The notes beneath the pieces were generated by a model. That model was given only the letters and a program-made list of their open reading frames with translations. It was not told where the DNA came from and ran no database searches. A stretch of 64,000 nt of DNA, taken from Dendrobium chrysotoxum. Its lineage: Eukaryota > Streptophyta > Magnoliopsida > Asparagales > Orchidaceae. Positions 22,950-35,200 of this stretch are shown here, one piece after another. The stretch's first letter is position 1; each line of letters starts with the position of its first letter. Position numbers and translations under genes: made by a program. The stretch covers positions 42,077,472 to 42,141,471 of the forward strand of contig CM034311.1 in the NCBI GenBank assembly GCA_019925795.1, in the 5' to 3' direction.

Positions 22950-23241
22950 GGAATTTTTACATACATAACACCTAAAACTATTATTACATATCTAACACAT
23001 AAACTATCATATTTACTTATATACTACCTAAAACTTCCATTTTTCATCTATTCTAACACTCCAGAGTGGCATTTCAGATATTAGGAATATTGAACTCCCA
23101 TTTTTCATCTATTCTAACACTCCAGAGTGGCATTTCAGATATTAGGAATATTGTTTAGGTGATATATAAGTAAATATGGTAGTTTAAGTGTTAGATATAT
23201 AATACCACAATAGTTTTAGGTGTTACGTATGTAAAAATCCC
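22950..23241. mobile_element. MULE-MITE with ~90-bp terminal inverted repeats
   Basis: The left end GGAATTTTTACATACATAAC and the right end (reverse complement GGGATTTTTACATACGTAAC) are inverted over about 90 bp. The flanks TAATAATTA and TAGTAATTA (22941-22949 and 23242-23250) match at 8 of 9 positions. The centre holds a 61-bp tandem duplication (about 23033-23154). Confidence 0.85.
23033..23154. repeat. 61-bp tandem duplication
   Basis: The block from 'ccatttttcatctattc' to 'ttaggaatattg' occurs twice at a 61-bp spacing with no visible change between the copies, which indicates a recent event. Confidence 0.9.
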
Positions 23242-23250
23242 TAGTAATTA

Positions 23251-26200
23251 TGGTGAAATTAAATTAATAAGATTTAATAAATAATAATTGTAATATTTTT
23301 GTCTAATTATATAGAACCAAAAAAAAGGATGTTTAATAGTATTTAATACTTTTATTTAGCATAAATGTTATGATTGGCTTTATCAGCCTAATATTAAATC
23401 ATGATCTAATTTAATTATTTATTTATGTAATTTTGAGAGCAATAAAGATAGTTTTGATTTATTTTAAAATGCTAATAATTGATTATTTGACTCATGAAAT
23501 GAAGAATGAAAGATGATTGTGAATGTTTGTGATATATTATAATTCTTTTAATGTTATTTGTCAAGGTTTCAATGATATTTAATGAGTCTACAAATGATGT
23601 ATGTCTTCAAAATAATCTTAGTTATTGATGGGGAATGTCAACACACTAAGGAAATAGCTCAAACTTCATATGGTTATTAAATATGTATGAATGCTCAATT
23701 AAAGAAAAACAACACACACATACATATGCACATTCATATATACATACATACATACATCTATATAAATGCCTAGCCAAGCTCAAGTTGAATATAAACATCT
23801 TGCAGTATTAGTTTGGCTCGGATAGATTACAGCCATAAGTATCATGACCCAATCAAGTGTAACTCTTATGTCATGACATATTACCTTTAAGTTGCAGTGT
23901 GACATGTGAGTATAGCTTTAATATATTTATTCAAAACATTAAATTATATTTTTAGCCACAAGTTTCATTCAAATAATAATTTAATTAGATAGAACTAAAT
24001 CATATCCATATGCTTATAATCATTCATAAAGCCATAAGCATCTATGATATAAAATTTACAATGGAAAGATAGAAATATGATCTTTTATTTATATGCATTG
24101 TTCATATCTAAGAAGATTTATATATAATATTCATCGCTTTCATCAGTTTAGACCATAATTGTAAAAGATAATATTTATACCACTACCCTAGAACATAGAG
24201 TTTATCTCGAATCATCTCCCATTCTTCTCAATCCTCATGGTTTTTTGAAACCTAAATACATATAAAATATAATGGGATGAGCATATACTTAATATTACAT
24301 AAAGCCTATCATATGATCCAACACATGATAATATATATATATATATATATGCTAGCAATCTTTAGTAGTAAATGAATTATATCATGTATGAATTTAATAT
24401 GAATATTAATTAAAACTGATGATCTTTATAGCATTTTGATGATTATTATTATCTGTTTCTTCATGATTAAATATTTGAAAGCTAAGTCTCATATATCCAT
24501 AATAAGAGTTAGCTAAATAAAGTTAAAACTCTTAAAATATTGAGGCGCCTTTTTATGTAACGGATGTAGTTTCATTAGAAACTCCATAGTAAATGTGCTC
24601 TCGTATTGGAACACTCATGGGATGAATGGCTTACTGGTAAGTTACATCAATGGGACAAAACTGTGAGGCCATTAAGGCAAAGTAGATAATATCTTAATAG
24701 TTAAGATTTTGGGTTGTTACAGTTTGTATTGTTAGCACTAGGACTTCTACATTGTCAAAGTTATCATGCATGGTAGAAAAGACTTCCATCGAGATACTAC
24801 ATTGTCAAAGTTGCCCAAGAGCACCATGGGGTCATTCAGCCCCTTGTACTAGTTGAATTAGGGTGTCTTGAACTTTATCAATTATAGCTCTTTCATAATC
24901 TCTTATAAGGAAAAAGGGGAGGAGCTAATCAAGTTGAAGAAAAATGGATGGTGGAAATAGGGTTCCTTCATTGGATGTTTCCCTCAATGATTGATAATAG
25001 AGAAACAAGTATGGTGATGTTTAGTGTAGTTTAAGTTATTGAAATTACCATGTCACAACATCTTATGCACCCCATTTGCATCATTTGGAGGCAAAGTTGA
25101 GAGAATGACATAATCAATAACATTAATTAGAATTACAGTGATAATATGGAAAGCAAGAAGGCCTATTTTTTTAGAGCTGTTGGAGCTATGACATTGTCAT
25201 AGAAGTTTTGTTAAGCTCTGAGGAGTCCTCATCACCACAATCAATAAAAGCAAATGAATATAAAGCTAGAGGTGACATGTTTATCAAAACTAAAATGTAC
25301 TTTCATTGATTTTTCAACCTTATCTTATTGGTCTCAATATGAGCACTAGAAATGTGGATGATGGAAAGATGGCAAGAAAAATAATCGGTTGAATTTAACC
25401 TAACTTTAGTTTATAGTGAGATAAGTAAATGCAATGGAGAAGACATCAAACTAGAGGGTTAACTCCTCAATTAGGCTTATTTTCTAATGGAAGGTTTTAA
25501 CAATGGTAGAGTAAAGCAAATAACATATATCAAGGGAATAAGAAAAACCTATAGATTTTTAAGTGGCTTAAGTATTATAATCTACATCCATTATATAAGA
25601 GGCATAAGGAGAAGCTTTACTAATCAAAGAGGAAATTTCAACCACTCTTCTTCTAGGCTCACTTTATCTTTGAGTAGGGAGTTAGCTTAAATATAGAGCT
25701 TGAGTTCTTATAGTAGTTGTGTAAACCCCTCATTTTAGTGAAAGATCCATGTATTTATATGCATAATGTTATGCTTGATGATGTAAAGCACTATGGGTTG
25801 CACATTCTGGAGGTGAGAATGTCATGGATCATGTGTTATAGTAATATGGGAATAGTTAGTCATTCTGTATATAAGACATTGATGTAAAAATAACAACTCA
25901 TTTGACTGGAGTGGAGCATAATTGAAGTGTCAAAGAAGTGCATAGGATCATTACTCTATGCTTTAAGGCATCACATGGCATTCTCTAGTAATCGAATGGA
26001 CTCTTCTAATTCATATAGTGAAATCGCTTCATCATAAATTAGAGATCTTGTTGGGCAAGACACATAAAAGGAGGAATTATATATATATATATATAATTAA
26101 CAAGAAAAAATTTCCACTAAATCAAACTTAGTTGTATACCCAACTAAACCCAAGATCAATAAGAATTATAAAGGATCTCAATTACAATGAAACTCATATA

Positions 26201-26695
26201 ATTTAGAAAAAAAATGATGGCGAACAATGAATATGACATCCAACTAAATAAAGATGAATTCTCGATCGTCACGGGAGTAATAAATTAAATAATAATGATC
26301 ATACACATATTAAAATAATTTAAAATATTAATCTACATTAAATTCATGTTAGAGTAAAAAAAAGATTAAATTCATAATTAATTAAGATATAAAATTTTTT
26401 ATTTTAATAATAGTGCATGGATGGAAAGCATCCTTCCTCAAAGAGAAGCATGATTCATTAATGAAATATATAATTGGTTCCTTTCTTCTCTTCATGTGAC
26501 AAACAATTGCGGCTGTCATTACTGTCATATGTACAAAGATTTAGGTAGATGTCTTTGAGCAACCATTGGTGGATTTACTGGCACATATCCAAGCCAGCCA
26601 ATAGCCTTCCACTAAAAAACACCACAATCAAATCTATGAATAATGTGACCTATGAAAACTTTCAAAATGAATTTGAACTGTGTGGCTCATTAGTT
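23251..26695. other. AT-rich intergenic DNA, nothing assignable
   Basis: No gene, RNA gene or transposon end could be supported. There is a TA microsatellite at about 24331-24350 and at 26079-26093. 24700-26050 is less AT-rich and non-repetitive by eye, and might be a decayed element, but no domain could be read. Confidence 0.4.
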
Positions 26696-26838
26696 AGAAA
26701 AATTTATTGCGTACGATATCCAGACGCGTCCGGAGGTCAATTAAGATGTGTCACGTCACGTAATGCATAATATATTGGGTGACATAGCGTGTCCGGATTG
26801 ACATCCGGACACATTCAGACAACGCACAGAATAATCTC
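26696..26838. mobile_element. short MULE-MITE, same family as 45429-45686
   Basis: The right end 'cgcacagaataatctc' is the reverse complement of the left end GAGATTATTCTGTGCG at 45431. The left end is 'agaaaaatttattgcg'. Flanks TCATTAGTT and TCATTGGTT (26687-26695, 26839-26847) match at 8 of 9 bases. The interior carries 'gtccgga' motifs as in the other copy. Confidence 0.75.
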
Positions 26839-27000
26839 TCATTGGTTGACGGACACAAAGTCCTTTCAACTGCTGGGGCTTGAATCTGATAAAATTGATT
26901 GCATTCATATGTTATTGTGTATAAAATTATATTAATATTTATTCATATATGTGTCTGTATATATAAGTGATAGATAAAAGGCTAAGCATATATATGAGAA

Positions 27001-27037
<37 letters not shown>

Positions 27038-27430
27038 CACAAAGAAAGCCAAGAGTTAGGTTTTATTATTCATCTAATAGCTATAATTCTTCATTTTTTA
27101 ATCTATAGATAACATAAATTTTTAAGTTTTGTTTTTACTTTTCATCAACAAAAGCTTGAGAAGACTCAATCCATCAACCAATTCAACAAATTATCTTCAT
27201 GTTTAAATGATAGTGACCACTCTTCTACTAATAAATTTGAAAGAAAAATTGTTTTTTGGGCTCTTAAAAGGAGAACATTTATATCAAGATATTCCGGTTT
27301 AAATTTAATAATTATAAATTTTATTTTTATTAATTTTGCTCGAAATAAATACAAGATATGACTAATAGTTTTTTAAAATAAATTTAAAATATATAAATTT
27401 ATTCTACTAAAAATTTTATTTTCACCCATC
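26839..27430. other. intergenic with (TAA)n repeat
   Basis: A (TAA)n run at 26999-27034. The remainder is AT-rich with no supported feature. Confidence 0.5.
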
Positions 27431-27640
27431 GGGCTTAAGCTTGGTTGGTGGTGGGCGAGCATGGTTGGAACCCCCCAACTCATATTCGATTTCTCTCCCA
27501 AGAGGCTCGCCTCCTTTGAGGAGAGTAGCAAAGTGTGGGCCTGACGCTTGTAGGTTGGCTCTGTTAGGTTCTGCCGAGGGATTAGTTATGCCGTTATGTG
27601 CCTCCTACGGGGGTGGCAGTGGGTAGATACCCCGTTCCCC
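27431..27640 (+). mobile_element. tRNA-derived SINE, second copy
   Basis: Aligns along its length with 22711-22919: 'ggttggtggtgggcgagcat', box B-like TATTCGATTTCTCTCC, 'gagggattagttatgccg' and 'gggtagataccccgttc'. It ends in an A-rich tail. The 61-codon ORF in it is not a gene. Confidence 0.75.
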
Positions 27641-28004
27641 CAAAAAAATTATGTTTCTTGTGTTCCTATTTTTTCGCACTTTATCGTAAGATCAAAATGG
27701 ATCATTTTGATACTTTCAGTAATTTATTATGCGATCATTTTTTATCCAAAAATTGATATAAAATTTATCAAGATGAACTTCGACGTGGCCTAATTTGCAT
27801 TAAAATCGCTGCTATATAAGATATTCTAAAATATATTTATCTTAACATAAATCAAATGATTTTGAATCCCATTTTAACATATTTTTCATTTGATAATTAT
27901 AATAATAACTTTTTTTTCTATTTTTATTACTCTTAATTTAAATTTAAAAGAAAATACTTCTAAAGGCAAAACATAGACCTAAATGCTCCTAACAAAAAAC
28001 CAAA

Positions 28005-28262
28005 ATTTCACCCAACGGCTGACAAGCATTCTAAGCCCATTGCGGGACCCACCATGCGGTGCTGTTGGGTGCAACGTAAAGCGAGTGATAATAGCCTTCA
28101 CTTTTAAAATTTACCAAAAGTGGAATGAAAGCGGCATCCTTGGGCCCGAGAATGGGTCGTTCATAACGGTCGGAGACGGCGCCAAACGCCACACTAACGC
28201 CGTCATCATTAGAAATGCAGTCCCTATAATAGCGGCATTAATGCGAGGCGCTCCCCCTAATC
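28005..28262 (+). promoter_or_regulatory. candidate distal promoter island of the kinesin-5 gene
   Basis: A GC-rich island in AT-rich surroundings, 1.0-1.2 kb upstream of the kinesin start codon. It contains CCCAACGGCTG at 28011-28021, one base off the plant mitosis-specific activator (MSA) consensus bound by three-repeat MYBs. A second AACGG core is at 28165-28169. GGCGCCAAA at 28178-28186 is a full E2F site on the minus strand, and GGGCCC at 28142-28147 resembles site II motifs. Such motifs fit a gene used in mitosis, but the distance is large and the link is inferred. Confidence 0.35.
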
Positions 28263-28689
28263 AATAATAAATTAATCATATTACCTGATATTTTAAATAT
28301 AGCAATTTATTTATTTTTTTATTTAATGATTTATATTATTATTTAAGTGAATTTATTTTTAAGAGATAAAAATTATTTATTTATTTAATATTATAGTATT
28401 ATTATTATTATAAAATATTTAAAATCAGAAAAGAAATGTATTGATCTCCTAACTTTTTGGAGGATCAAAATAAATTTTAAAATGAGATGTTTTATAAAAA
28501 TTCGGAAATTATTTTAATTTTTTATTTTTTTAAGTAAAAGAGATGAAGTTAAATATCATAATTTGAATTTGCTAACTTATTTTATTAATTTTCTTTGAAT
28601 AAATAAAAAGTAGTAATAATCACTCTTAATGGCTAACAAAGAACAAATTAGGCTAAATAATTATAATAATTTAATTATCATAATCACCG

Positions 28690-29238
28690 GCATCAGCGAA
28701 GTCTCAAATGGAGGACAACAGAAGCCGGGGAAGAGAAAACTCCCCCGATCGAAGGAGAAGGAGAAGCGTCCTGTGATCCAATATCGAAGTGCGTGGTGCT
28801 CCCGCTGCTCTAAAGTTCGCCGCCAGCAGCACAAATCGCCGCCGATTGTTGTTTTCCGGCGGCGGATCTGTCGCAGGTTGTTCTATTTGCTGTCTGTGCC
28901 TTTCTTCCATCTGGCATTTTACTCTTACTTCGTCTACACCGCGTTTCTTCGTCATTTCTCCTTATCCCGTCAGCCGGCTTCCGGCTTTCTCAAAATTTGA
29001 AGTTTCTTGTTTTTGATTCACTGGAAAGGATCTGTGTTACTTGGCGATGGCCTCGCATTTTCCGTTTTTGTTGATTATTCCTGTCTTGTTTGTTGGATTC
29101 AAGCGGTTGTTCGTGGATCTTAGTAAAAGTTAGGATTTTTTTTATAGTATCGACCTTTTGAAATGTTTTTTGGGCTCTGGGGGTTGCAGGCTTCTTGAAT
29201 TGTCTTCGTGGTTGTTGAGTTATTCGAGTCTAGGGGAA
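28690..29238 (+). other. probable kinesin-5 5' leader
   Basis: GC content rises from about 28690. 'gggggttgcag' ending at about 29188 is a good acceptor, so a leader intron is possible. A 123-codon ORF at 28629-29000 overlaps this leader and has no known domain; it may be an upstream ORF or chance. The transcript start cannot be fixed. Confidence 0.4.
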
Positions 29239-32200
29239 ATGGATAGCTTGCAGAAGAAAGGGAGTGGGACGCCGGTCTCTCCTTGTGATACTCCTAGATC
29301 GAGCGAGAAATTCGGAAGAGATCTCCGATCTGGCGATGGAAGCGGCCATTTAAGCGGTAAGAATGATAAGGATAAGGGCGTCAACGTGCAGGTCATCCTC
29401 CGATGCAGGTAAGTGACATGTCAGATCCAATAAGTGATATTTTGACTAAATCGCAGTAAATTCTGAACTGTTGCTGTAATCATTTGAATTTGATAGACCT
29501 TTGAGTGAAGAAGAGGCGAGGTTGCGGACGCCTGTGGTTATATCCTGCAACGAGCAGCGGCGGGAAGTATCGGCAATGCAGAATATTGCAAACAAACAGA
29601 TCGACAGAACGTTTGCGTTTGACAAGGTTTAACGAGAAAGTAGTGAAATATGATTTTCTAAAGTTTGATTTATGAATTGAGGCTTAACAATTCTTAGCTT
29701 TTTCCATGTAGGTTTTTGGCCCAACATCCCAACAGAAGGATTTGTTCAATCATTCTATCTCTCCTATTGTGAATGAGGTTCTTGAGGATACAACTGCACG
29801 ATTTTTGCATATGGGCAGACTGGTACTGGCAAAACATACACAATGGAAGGTGGAGGGAAGAAGGCTAAGGTGATTTTTTTATAATTTTTTTTGCTGCCTA
29901 CCCGCTTCTGTATTTTCCTTTGAAATATTTTTGGATTAACGTTATGTTTTGGCATATTCTAGAATGGAGAGTTCCCAAGTGATGCTGGTGTGATCCCGAG
30001 GTCTGTTCGCCAAATCTTTGATACACTAGAAGCACAATGTGCAGAGTACAGCATGAAGGTTACTTTTTTAGAGTTGTACAATGAGGAAATTACAGATCTT
30101 CTTGCTCCTGATGAGTCAAAGTTCCCTGATGACAAATCAAAGAAACCTATAGCTTTAATGGAAGATGGGAAAGGAGGTGTATTTGTTAGAGGGTTGGAGG
30201 AGGAGGTGGTTCGTACGGCCAGCGAAATATACAAGATATTGGAGAAAGGTCTGCAAAGAGGCGAACTGCCGAGACTCTGCTAAACAAACAAAGCAGTCGT
30301 TCTCACTCCATATTTTCCATCACAATTCACATCAAGGAGGTTACTCCAGAGGGGGAAGAAATGATCAAAATTGGGAAACTTAATCTTGTTGATTAGCTGG
30401 TTCAGAGAATATTTCAAGATCAGGTGCTAGGGATGTAAGTAAAACTTCCTGTCTACTTTACAGGAACACGCAGCCTTATATGTTTCATAGTCTCAATGCA
30501 TGAAGGATGCATAGAAATGTCACTAGAATGCAATTGAGGGACTTTCATGTTTGAAGCATATGTATTACTTTGGGTTGTGATGAGTTCCCTCACTGCAGGG
30601 TAGGGCAAGGGAAGCTGGAGAGATAAACAAAAGTCTTCTTACACTGGGTCGTGTCATTAATACACTAGTTGAGCACTCTGGTCACATTCCATACAGGTGA
30701 CTACAATTTTCTTCTTTTTCTCTATTGAAATATGGAAATATGTTGAACTTTCTTTTATTATGAAATTTTTGAAATTCGTATTGCTTGGTCTACTAGAGAT
30801 AGCAAGCTGACAAGATTATTGAGGGATTCCTTGGGTGGGAAAACGAAGACTTGCATCATTGCTACCATATCACCTTCAATTTACTGTTTGAAGAGACACT
30901 GAGCACCTTAGATTATGCTCACCGTGCCAAAAATATAAAGAACAAGCCAGAGGTCATGTAACTCTTCTCAAATGGCTATTTGATAATGTAGGTGAAAACA
31001 CTCTAAATAATGTTGTGCTCAACTTGAAATTTTTTCCCTTTTTGCAGATTAATCAAAAGATGATGAAATCTGCAATGATCAAGGATCTATACTCTGAGAT
31101 TGATCGTCTTAAACAAGGCCTGTGCTGATGAAATTCTCTCGCTCTTTTTCTCTCTTATATCTCCCCCGTTTTTCTTTTACTTCTCGCTTACAGGACATGC
31201 GAGCACATGACTAGAAAAATACAACTCATCAGTTATCTAGTTAAACTTTCTTACAAATTTGTTTCTCCTGATCAATAGCCAGCCTTATGTACTGTTGATA
31301 AGTAGTATGTCCAGAAAACTACAACTTGACCTCATTTGTGCTTTCAAAAACAACATCTTTTGAACTTCAGCATACTGATTAAAGAAAAAATAATTCGGTG
31401 ATGGTGCATCCACAATCATTATTATGCCAGATAAAGTGCAGTACTATTTGTATTTCTATCTTTCAAGTTGTCCTTGCTGTGGTTAAGCGGATGTCAATTA
31501 TCTTTGCTGGTTTTTATGACACCTACTTATTTTGCAGAGGTATATGCTGCTAGGGAGAAAAATGGCATCTATATTCCTAGGGATCGTTTTCTGCAAGAAG
31601 AAGCTGAAAAGAAGGTTGGCATATAGTATAACTGTTATTTAGAACTGCATTATACTATTCATTCAAGTAATCATGTCTGTTTATTTAAGGCTATGGCGGA
31701 AAAAATTGAACGTATGGAAAGTGAATCGGAATCAAAAGATAAGGTATCTTCCCTAGCTCAATCCTTTTTTCCCCCTATAGTGAACTTTTGAGTACTTCTA
31801 ACTGTTTGATATGATCCTTTGACCAGCAATTAGGTGGTCTTCAAGAGCTTTACAATTCTCAACAAAAATTGAGTGCAGAACTAAGTGAAAAACTTGACAA
31901 AACCCAGGTATTGTTAACTTCAATCTATGCATCCATAGCAACACCTGACAAGAACGAATATTCATTTTTATCTGCTGTTGGTGCAGAAAAAATTGGAGGA
32001 AACGGAAAATCAACTTCTAGACCTAGAAGAAAGATATCGACAGGCGAAGTGCACTATAAGAGAAAAGGAATATTTGATAGCGAATCTCCTGCAATCAGGT
32101 TTATAGAATCTCATAATGATAATGAGTTTTCTTTATGCAGATTAAGAACTTTCTATTTCTCAAACTGCTGTCTTTATTGTTATATTTGTATTTTGTGAGT

Positions 32201-35200
32201 GGTTTATACATAAATTGCTGTACCGCCATCACCCATCTTTTATTAAGATAGCTTGTAGATTATAATTACTCTTTACATGCTAATGCAATTTAATTTTGCA
32301 GCTGATCTGAATGATGCATTTCCTAATATTCTGACAATAATTTTATCTACCCATTTAATGATATATTTCCAATCATTTATTATTCATGCCCAAATCACTG
32401 ATGTCTATTTTCAAAGATGCTATTTTCAAAGATGACACTCCAATCATTATTCTAATTTAATCGTTCTTTAATTTATCCTTTTTAATTTTGTTACACATTC
32501 ATTTTAACATCCTTATTTCTGTCACACACGAAAGAGTTACCGATGACTTTTTACTATATGCTCAAATCCATACAGTATAACTAACCCAATTGTAGCTTTA
32601 TAAATTAAACTTTCGGTCTCCATGGTAGCTTTTTATATTGTGATAGTCCTAAGGTGCTTTTTTTGTTATTTTACCCACATAATTTTAACCATAGAAATTT
32701 TATCCTCATGCTTTTATTTAATAAATCCAAGATACTTATGTTTAGGTACCAATTTATCTTCTAATAATATCGGTTTTTATTTGTTAATATTACACCTATT
32801 AAACTTACATATCATATACTCGATCTTTGTCCTACCAATTTAAGCCTTCTATCTTCTAAGCATTTTCTTTCATTATGCCTTTTTTTTTCCAAGATGTCTA
32901 ACCAATTAGAAATATATTGATTCAATGCTAATCCTTGACGTAATATAGTTGTAATTAAAAATTCTTTTTTCAATTCACAACTTTAATACTAGTTCGTGCT
33001 CAATTATATATATCTTAATAATTTTAACATACATTTGGCAAACACCTTTTTTCTTCCATAATGCACATCAAATTAAAATTTATGGAACTCGATCATATGA
33101 TTATTTAAGTTTAAGAAAAATCATATGAAGATACTTTTATTTTCTCTCTATATTTTTTTCTTTCCTCTATATTTTTTCTGTAGTTGTTTTTACAAAAAAT
33201 CATTTTCATGGTGGATCTTTTCACATGAAATTAATTGATTCTTCAAAATTGATATAATCATTGTAAGTTTATGTTTCAACAATATTCTTTCCCTTAACTT
33301 TATTATATAACTAAGAAGTTTAATGCTTTTACAACAACAACAACATCAAGCCTTTATCCCACTATGTGGGGTCGGCTACATGAATCCTTTTCTCCATTGT
33401 GTCCTGTTAAGAGTCATATTCTCATTTAAATCTAATAAAGAAATGTCATTTCTAATATTTTCTAACCAAGTCTTTTTAGGTCTACCTCTAGTCTTCTACC
33501 TTTCTTAACATAAGCCAAATCTAATACATCTACTCTCCTAACTGGGTCATCAGAAGGCTGCCGTTTTATGTGACCAAATCATCTAAGGCGACTCTTTCTA
33601 ATCTTATCTTCCATTGGAGCTACTCCAACCTTTTACAATTATCATAATTTTAAGCATCTAATTTCTTCTTAAATATTTGTTCTAAAATGTTTCTTTGCAT
33701 CCTCATTGTTTCCAAAATTTAATTGGTAAGTTTTGTTAATTAAACTACTACAATTTCCTTATAACTCTCCAAATTCTAATGGATATAACATCTGGATTCT
33801 GGACATAAATTCTTCATTAGGTATATTCTTCATAATTAACTTAATCTTTTTTTCGTTCAGTTTGTAATATTGATGTTAAAAAATATTAATCTTGATGTTA
33901 ATTTATTATTAGGTCATTGATAATGATTGACTTGCTTTAATTTCTTCTCTTATTCATTTAATTCAATTTCCAATTGAAAGACGTTACACAATACACCACA
34001 TTGTCTTGCAAGTGAGGAGTTTCTCGGTATTAGAGGAATATAGTTAGAGAGTGAAAATATAGTGGAGAGATATTTTTAGCTGAGAGAAATAATGGTAGGA
34101 GAAGAAGGAGTCATGAAAGAGAGAATAGAGATATCAGATGAGAGAGAAAAAATAGGCGGAAAGAGATTGAAAGGAGAGAGGTAGAAGCTTGTTGGTTAGG
34201 AGAGGGGAGAGAGAATAAAGGTGGAAGCCTTTTGAAATTTGATTTATCATTCAAAAATTAAAATGGTATTCATTCAACTCATATTTATGGAAACGGGGTT
34301 TTAAGATAAAACAAAACTAATTTGAATTTGAATCTTGATAACTCCTAACATTCTTATCATCTAATGTTGAAGTAATGAATATCCTAAAAATTAAATAAAA
34401 TCTAAAATAAACTAAAATATTATAATACAACAACAACAACATCAAGCCTTTATCCCACTACATTGGTTCGGCTGCACAAATCATTTTTCCTTATTGTGTC
34501 CTGTGAAGAGTGAATTTCTCATTTAAATTTAATAAAAAAAGGCCATTTCTAATATTTTCTAACTAAGTCTTTTTAGGTCTACCTCAACCTTTCTTAGCAT
34601 TGGCTACTCTTCTTAGTGGGTCATCATTTTATATGTCAAAACCATCTAAGGCGACTCTCTCTATCTTATATGCCACTGGAGCTACTCCAACCTTTTCATG
34701 TATATATTCATATCGCATTTTTTCTCTAAGAGTGAAGCCATTCTGATAGGAAACACTTGAAGATCTCAAGTGAAACTTAATGATCTTGATAAAATCAGCG
34801 AGAATACTCAACAAGTAGAGGAAAAATCAAAGAAAAACAACCCACTTTATTGAGAAAAATCAACTATCGGAAGAAAAACAAACAAGATACAAGTGATCCT
34901 CAATTCGAGAGGAGGATTGATCTCTCCCAATTCCCTAGACGCCGCTAGAGCAAAAGAAACCTAAACCTAAGAGATCTCAAATTTCAGCCAAATTCAAGAT
35001 GCCCTAATCCTAGGAAAATCAACTATTTAATGCATACAATTCAAAAGGAAATCTCTAAACAGTCCCTACATTCAAATTTCCATCCTAACTCCCTCAAAAA
35101 TCCTTCCAAAACGGCTTCGTCAAACCTGGGCAGTCGACTCCTGCGTACAGGAGGCGGAAAACTTCCGCCTGTTTCGCCCGTAAGCTGGTCTTGTATGGAT

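Noticed and set aside
27441..27626. 61-codon ORF
   Set aside because: Lies wholly inside a tRNA-derived SINE.
28629..29000. 123-codon ORF before the kinesin start as a separate gene
   Set aside because: Low complexity at its start, no domain, and it overlaps the probable 5' leader; mentioned only as a possible upstream ORF.
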